From the NCBI GenBank assembly GCA_022701365.1, contig JAKUHH010000266.1, forward strand, positions 1 to 64,000: DNA of 64,000 nucleotides, read 5' to 3'. Below the pieces are notes generated by a model that saw nothing but the letters and a program-made list of their open reading frames with translations, was not told where the DNA came from and ran no database searches. Source of the DNA: Mycocentrospora acerina (lineage: Eukaryota; Ascomycota; Dothideomycetes; Pleosporales). Positions 58,781 to 64,000 of the stretch are shown piece after piece. Both the position numbers and the translations under genes were made by a program. Every line of letters starts with the position of its first letter. Positions within the stretch are counted from its first letter, which is position 1.

Positions 58781-59244
58781 TTTTTCGGCTGTATGTTGAA
58801 GATGTCTTTTACTTCCTCTTCATCCTCTTCAGTCTACATATATATGTATGTGTGTTTGTGTCGATGGGTACACATTGAATCAAATCAAGCTAAATCAAAT
58901 CATGGTTGTAACATGATGATAGAATAACCTTTCTGGCAAAGAATCCAAATGAAAAAACGCGTGTGTATGTAGTACATGAGCTGAGATTCAGCCTAAGGTT
59001 ACCAATGACAGCCTCTAAATGGTATATATTCTATTGATTGGTGTGTCTAATACCGCTGACTTGAAAGTGTAAAGAAAAATCAATCCTTTCGGGTCCCTGT
59101 GTGATGGATGCAAAGGTAAAATCGCTATCCAAGAACGTTTACATGTGTAAAACCATCATCCCATTATCCAACATATTAAAAACGACAAGCCCTAAACCCA
59201 CATCACAATTCCAGGGTAAACCATCCCACAAAAAGAGTACGACT

Positions 59245-61626
59245 TCAGCATTCTCCACTCTCCATCCTCACTTTTTTCTTAACCCTCTCTTCCTCCCGCT
59301 CGCCCAGCCTTTCCACTTCTCCCTCCCTCTTCCTCTTCCCCTCCATCTCCTCATCCTCCACAAGCGGCCAGAAGCGATGCGACCCTGCCGCTCCTCCGCT
59401 CCCCCGAATAATCTCTTCGGCAATCTCCTTTTCATCACGCTCCTGCTCGGACATTTCGGGATCCCGCAGCGGCAGGTCCAGCGGCTTGTCATCTAAGCGG
59501 AAAAACACGCGTTGGACAAACTTTGTCCTTGTGCGCTTGCGGCTAAAATTATACCGATGGGAGCTAAATGGGAAGTTTCTGCCAAAGAAGCCATAGTCGC
59601 CGCCCTGGTCAGGCACGGTAAGCATTTCCCAGCGCTCGTCGCTCAGCAGTTCGGGGAGCGCTGTTTCCCCCCAGTCGTCATAAATGTCGTTTGGCACGTT
59701 GGCGGTGAGCTTCTTAAGGTTCTTGAACTGGGCAGCATAGCGGGCCCAGAAGCGGCGCCAGCCCGTCATTTCGCGCTGCATGAGGGCTTTTTCGGCGGGG
59801 GAAGGGCGTTTGGCGGCGCGGAGCCAGCCGCTCACACCAGGGACATCGACGGGGTATTGGATGGTGAGTTCGTCGACCATGGGGGCAATATGGGAGAGGT
59901 TGAAGGAAGCCTGTGTGGGAAGGACCATCTCGTGCTTGGCGGATTCAGGGCCGATGAAGGTTTTGTAGTCGCCAAAGTAGAGGGAGCCGTCGAGGCCAGA
60001 GGAAGGGCAGGTGTTGCTGCGGTCGCCGATAGATATGCGAATTGGGATGTTGAGGCCGCGCAGAGTGGAGACCATGGTCTGGATGCGGGAGAGGACTTCT
60101 GGTTTACGGAGAAATGTTCGGTTGGGTTCGAGGTTTGCGGGGAAGACATCGCACATCATGCTATCCCAGGCAAGGATGGGCTTCCAATCGCACTTTTGTG
60201 CTAGCCAGCGAAGTGCATCCTGCACCCCCTCGTTCGAGATGGGATCGCTTTGTGCTTGGGCATTGTTCTGTGCATTTTGCGTAAAGTGGTGCCGTCGCTG
60301 CATGACATTGACGAGGTGGAACGGGTGAAGTGTAATGTTGTGGAGGTCACGAATGGGCTTGATTCTGATATTGGGGTACTTTTGGCTGATGGTCTGTAGG
60401 CTTTGAAGCAAATCTTCAAACGAGGCGCCGACACCTTGGACAACATTGTTACCAAGATGCATGTGATTGCGCCCACAAGAGTCAAAGGTTTTGTCGTCAA
60501 AAGCTTCTTCTTCATCTCGATGGGTACTTCCAGGAGTGATGCGGTATGGAATGGGACCAATGACATCTCGCTCACGACGGTCCTCCATCCAAGAATAGAG
60601 GCCAATCTCGACATCTGTAAGACGTGACCACGCGGTGGCGTCGGTCGAGAAGAGCGACCGGTAGGGTGCATAGTCGTGTACTCTGAGTTTCGTCAGCGTC
60701 GAAGAGCAGTACTCCTGGACGCCGTCGACGAGACAGCATACACGCTGGTGAACCTCCCACTCATTCCAAGTGCTGCACCGCAAGGTTAGCCGTGGATGAT
60801 GGCGTTTTGGACGCCTGCGCGTGGATACTTACTGGAAGCCCGAGTAGCGCTCTCTGATGGCCAGCGTCTTGAGCCTTGTGCAGCAGGGAAGTATCATCTT
60901 GGCGATGGAACCACCATCTCTCCTCCGCGATATGCGGTACTTTTGCTTGAAGCGGTAGTCGTTGTATGAGTAGCTGTACTCGATGCGGGAATGGGCCGTG
61001 TAGTCTGCCCAGTTTGCCACCTCGAGCTCGTCGAGGCGGGCAAACAGCCTTGGACATGCGTCAGCAAGCATCTTCCAGGTCCACGTGAGTTCTGGGGTCC
61101 AGACAAAGTCCTTGATGGCTGATATGTCCAGGCTCGTCAGCGAGGGCAGGTTCTCCTGTATCCACTGGAAATCGTCAATGCTTGCCCAGTGGGACATGGC
61201 CAGCTTGTGCACATGGCCGCGATTTGCGTCGGTGATGCTCTCCTTGAAGCTCTCCCAGCGGACCATACCCGTAGCCCTGTACTTCCAGTCTCCCAGGCGC
61301 AGGTCGCGCACGTCGTTGAGCTGGATGGGGTAGTTGTACAGCAGCTGGTTGACCGTCTTGCTGCTCGCCATGCCCTTGCACAGCCGCTTCAGGCTCCAGG
61401 CGGCGTCGCGGTCGAGGTAGTCGGTGATGCATCGGAAGATGTCGTCTGGCAGCCTCAGCAGTGGACACGCGAGGTTCTCGGCAGCCTTTATGTGCAGCTC
61501 GCCGTGGGCATCGAGGGCCGAGGGGCTGGTGTCGCGGCTGTAGACATGGTCGAGGCCGTCGATGCTGGGCGAGGCTGGCAACATGTCGAGGTAGGCGAAG
61601 AGGCTGAGTGAGGACTGGATATTCAT
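59245..61626 (-). CDS. F-box protein, large, probable LRR-like body
   Basis: Model: complement(join(59245..60772, 60833..61626)), 773 aa; a 60-bp intron (GTAAGT...TGCAG, branch CTAAC) joins RERYSGF to HTWNEWEVHQ. The ATG at 61626 (MNIQSSLSLF) is used because codons further upstream offer only TTG. An F-box is clear at about 53-95 (LLRLPDDIFRCITDYLDRDA then AWSLKRLCKGM). The body has leucine-rich-like segments (LPSLTSLDISAIKDF, LFARLDELEVANW, FKNLKKLTANVP), but no canonical repeat series. The C-terminus is charged and basic, suggestive of nuclear localisation (EGKRKREGEVERL, ERVKKKVRMESGEC). It is likely a substrate adaptor of an SCF ubiquitin ligase; the target is unknown. Confidence 0.85.
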
Positions 61627-61894
61627 GGGGGGTCGAGCGAGCAATGGAATCTACAAAAGGCGCGAGGGCGTATCGAGTGAATGTATTCTACAGAAGGAAG
61701 GTGCGAGGGCGGCCGTGGTAGTCAATACGAGGGGGTTGCTGCGCGTGGTTCACTGCGAGTGGTTCACGGTGTGAGAGGTTCTTGCCTGGCTGGCTGCCTC
61801 TCTGCTTGCTTGACTGCTTAATTGCGTGCTTACTAGAGCAGAGGCAGAGACAAGCCGCTACCAAGCCAGATGGACGTAGTGCATGGCCGTCGTG

Positions 61895-62175
61895 GAGTGG
61901 TGGTAGTGGTGGTAGTGGTGTAGTGGTGTAGTGGTGGTGGCAGTGGCAGTGGTAGTGGCAGTGGCAGTGGTAATAGTGGTGGTGGTGTAGAGGGAGTGGT
62001 GTTGTAGTAGCAGAGCAATAGCAGAGCAATAGCAGAGCAGTAGCAGTGTCAACAACAATAGCAATAGCAATAGCAATAGCAATAACGGTAACAATAACAA
62101 TAACAACAGCAATAGCAACAGCAAAAGCAGTGGCAGTAGCAGCAACAGCAGCAACAGTAGTGGTAGTGGTGGTGG
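61895..62175. repeat. Compound low-complexity tract: GTAGTGGTG / GGCAGT then AGCAAT / AACAGC units
   Basis: The first half (about 61895-62000) is built of GTGGTAGTGGTG and GGCAGTGGCAGT variants. The second half (about 62020-62150) is AGCAATAGCAAT, AACAATAACAAT and AGCAACAGC units. It lies within a promoter region and gives long but meaningless open frames on both strands, including Gln/Leu runs. Confidence 0.85.
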
Positions 62176-62346
62176 TAATACCAGCTCTGAGAATGGTGTT
62201 GGTGGACTGCGGAGAGGACTGGGCATGCGGGCTTAAGCTTCTTTCGCGCCCGCCCGCCTCTTTTGCACGCCTGGACAATTCTACGCCTGGACAATTACAC
62301 GCCTGAACAACCACACGCATACACAACCACTCGCATACGCAACCAA

Positions 62347-62371
62347 ACAACAACAACAACAACAACAACAC
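62347..62371 (+). repeat. (CAA)n run ending 3 bases before the RPB8 start codon
   Basis: A perfect CAA trinucleotide repeat of about eight units followed by CACC and ATG at 62375. It is probably in the mRNA leader. Confidence 0.85.
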
Positions 62372-62374
62372 ACC

Positions 62375-62942
62375 ATGGCCGACGCCCAAGTCTTCGAGGA
62401 AACCTTCAGCATCACCGCCATCAACGATGAAAAATACGACCGCGTCTCGCGCATCTCGGGCACCTCGCAGGACAACTCGCTGACCATGACGCTCGACATC
62501 AACCATGAGCTGTTCCCCGTCGCCATTGGCGAGCAGATCAACATGGTCCTGGCCACGACGCTGAGTCTCGACGGCACAAAGGAGGAGACGAGCTGGCGCA
62601 GCGTGAGCAGGTCGGGCACCACCACCCTGGCTGACATGTACGACTACGTCTGCTACGGCAAGAACTACCGCTTCGAGGACGGCGACGGAGATGTCATGTG
62701 AGTACTTGACCCACCAGTCTTGTACTTATACTTAGATTTAAATTTGGATTTGGATTTGGATTTGGATTTGGATTTGGCATCAGACGTAGACTTGGGCTTG
62801 GGATGGCCATGGATTGGTACTAACACCAGACAGGAAGTACTATGCCAGCTTTGGCGGCCTGCTGCTCTACATCGAGGGCCCTTTCAGGAAGCTCACAGGC
62901 CTGAAGATTGACAACATCTACATGCTCCTCAAGCGCTCATAG
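62375..62942 (+). CDS. RPB8: RNA polymerases I, II and III shared subunit Rpb8 (RPABC3)
   Basis: Model: join(62375..62697, 62834..62942), 143 aa; a 136-bp intron with GTGAGT donor and ACAG acceptor joins DGDGDVM to KYYASFGGLLLYIEG. The opening FEETFSITAINDEKYDRVSR, the middle LTMTLDINHELFPVAIGEQI and the closing blocks SFGGLLLYIEGPFRKLTGLK and IDNIYMLLKRS are diagnostic of Rpb8, an OB-fold subunit present in all three nuclear RNA polymerases. Length matches the family (about 146 aa). The intron carries a (GGATTT)n repeat. A second RNA polymerase I-related gene, RRN6, lies about 34 kb away in the same window, without evident linkage. Confidence 0.95.
62741..62778. repeat. (GGATTT)n repeat inside the RPB8 intron
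   Basis: Five to six tandem TTGGAT units between the donor at 62698 and the acceptor at 62833, which accounts for this intron being longer than most in the window. Confidence 0.85.
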
Positions 62943-63106
62943 ATGGACACACGCGCCCCACGCGGCCACAAGGGAAAAGTTTGCATCAACGGCGTTTTGG
63001 TGGCATACACGTGCTGGCATTGGTATCATCTGCTCTGGTGCATTGGGCACGGCGTCCGGATACCCCTCCCAAAAAATAAGGAGCCTCTAGGCTTCCCTCA
63101 TCTTCC

Positions 63107-64000
63107 TCATAGAGTAGGAAATTCCAACCTTCTGTGCAATCTCGACACAATCTCAATGTAATCCCTCTCTTTCTCCGGCGTCAGCACTCCATGTCTCACG
63201 AAAAAGTCCAACGCGACCATGGCGCAATTTGGCTTAAACTCGCCCTTCTTCATAGCATCCTGCACCTCCTCCACAGACCACAGATAAAACTCCTCGACCT
63301 CATCGTCGCCTGGCTTTGGTATCACGTCCTCGGGCAACTCGAGGTCGTAAATGTACTGGCACTCGGGCTGCATCAGCTTCGTCTCCCCACCCGCCCTCTC
63401 ATCGCGAATACACCAATACGTGACCGTTCCACACGCCTTCGCCTTGTTTCTGACCAGCTCTTCCGACAGCGACGCCTCCTCTGCACACTCCCTCACCACG
63501 CTCTCAAACGGTGACTCTCCAGACGCAATCCCCCCCGCTACAGCATTGTCCAGCATGCCACCATACGTCTGCTTGGTGCGCGCGCGTCGCGGAGTCCAAA
63601 TCTTCAGCTCGCCATCCGACGTTCGCGTGTACGCGCTCAAGTGCACGCCATACGTCACAACACCCAGCAGTGGGCTTGCGCTCCTCTCCACATCAAACAA
63701 CAGCTCCTTGTCACGACCATACACGGCGTACAGCTCCCCCCTCCATTTATCGAGTACTTTGAAGTGACCCGTCTTCCTCATCGCTACAAGCGTCGTCTCG
63801 ACGGCTTTTGAACGCTCTGCTGCTGTGCTGCCGCCCGTGAGGGTCAGGACGCGCTCGTCGTCGTCAATGGCCCAGTTGGGGATCCCGCGGAACACCTCGG
63901 CAACAGAAGGCAGCATGTAGCCTAGTGCGTAGTCATGGTTTGCGACGCGGAGCTGGTAGTATGTGTTTATGCTGGCGAGGTAGCCAGTGGGGTCGGATTG
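63107..64000 (-). CDS. Nudix hydrolase with DUF4743 domain (YJR142W-like), 5' end outside window
   Basis: 298 codons are open from the window edge (first codon at 64000) to the stop at 63107, so the N-terminus is missing and an upstream intron cannot be judged. The N-terminal DUF4743 part (LASINTYYQLRVANHDYALG, GYMLPSVAEVFRG) precedes a Nudix fold: GGMLDNAVAGGIASGESPFE with the Nudix box G-x5-E-x7-REcaEEaS-L, in which the usual Gly of the last EExGU is Ser. The family includes yeast YJR142W, reported to act on damaged thiamine pyrophosphate forms; it was often annotated as thiamin pyrophosphokinase-related. Catalytic glutamates are present, so it is probably active. It is convergent with RPB8 (164 bp between stops). 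Confidence 0.88.
   Translation of the reverse strand, partial: QSDPTGYLASINTYYQLRVANHDYALGYMLPSVAEVFRGIPNWAIDDDERVLTLTGGSTAAERSKAVETTLVAMRKTGHFKVLDKWRGELYAVYGRDKELLFDVERSASPLLGVVTYGVHLSAYTRTSDGELKIWTPRRARTKQTYGGMLDNAVAGGIASGESPFESVVRECAEEASLSEELVRNKAKACGTVTYWCIRDERAGGETKLMQPECQYIYDLELPEDVIPKPGDDEVEEFYLWSVEEVQDAMKKGEFKPNCAMVALDFFVRHGVLTPEKERDYIEIVSRLHRRLEFPTL

Larger units (their letters stand above)
58239..59244. other. Convergent 3' region TSC1 / F-box gene, simple-repeat rich
   Basis: About 1 kb between convergent stops. T-rich and low-complexity, with AGTC and TTTGG arrays listed separately. Open frames here follow the repeats and are not genes. Confidence 0.55.
61627..62374. promoter_or_regulatory. 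Divergent region F-box gene / RPB8 filled with trinucleotide-type repeats
   Basis: 748 bp between divergent ATGs. Much of 61890-62175 is low-complexity repeat DNA listed separately. The last ~100 bp before RPB8 is an A/C-rich leader. No specific promoter element was recognised. Confidence 0.5.

Noticed and set aside
58501..58800. Telomere-like or CRISPR-like repeats
   Set aside because: The arrays are plain CAGT and TTTGG microsatellites without spacers, and the region is flanked by core genes on both sides.
61833..62294. Leu/Pro- and Cys/Tyr-rich frames on the minus strand
   Set aside because: They are translations of simple repeats, not genes.

Overview
This window is nuclear DNA of a filamentous ascomycete, most likely a dothideomycete and probably Pleosporales. 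The order is an inference from protein style and genome habit, since no marker gene was compared. Support comes from 42-163 bp GT-AG introns, typical fungal proteins (GH72 GEL, Anp1 mannosyltransferase, Gea-type Arf GEF, Dicer-like 1, Tsc1, Rrn6, Spc25), and a retrotransposon mutated in the C-to-T and G-to-A style of repeat-induced point mutation (RIP).

Layout. 1-7.6 kb is an accessory island: a minus-strand Ty3/gypsy element riddled with stops (1-5740), then a solo LTR with a 5-bp target duplication (5818-6106), then AT-rich and unassigned DNA. 7.6-12.5 kb holds the most interesting locus: two divergent genes resembling cns3 and cns2 of the Cordyceps/Aspergillus cordycepin-pentostatin cluster. 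The cns3-like gene encodes a P-loop kinase, a SAICAR-synthetase-like domain and a HisG-like domain in one protein. The cns2-like gene encodes an HD-domain phosphohydrolase. No cns1-like oxidoreductase or cns4-like transporter is visible in the window. 12.5-19.4 kb is gene-poor and decayed: an F-box protein with 12 near-identical ankyrin repeats, a NACHT-type NLR pseudogene and a RidA-family pseudogene with one in-frame stop.

19.8-64 kb is ordinary, gene-dense core genome. In order it carries a DUF1295 membrane protein, GEL glucanosyltransferase, a DUF3237 protein, Rrn6, Spc25, a DHX35-like helicase, exosome Mtr3, Anp1, Gea/GBF1 Arf GEF, Dicer-like 1, Tap42, an IAH1-like SGNH esterase, a small possibly mitochondrial protein, Tsc1/hamartin, an F-box protein, Rpb8 and a Nudix/DUF4743 protein cut by the window edge.

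How the genes fit together. The core genes serve unrelated housekeeping jobs (rRNA transcription, kinetochore, RNA processing, Golgi traffic and glycosylation, TOR signalling, RNA interference) and show no operon-like logic. The cns3/cns2-like pair is the exception: the domains match steps proposed for 3'-deoxyadenosine and pentostatin synthesis, and the genes share a 1.1 kb divergent intergenic region beside a RIP-mutated transposon. Exon coordinates were worked out by hand from splice signals, frame continuity and family motifs. No alignment or RNA data were available.
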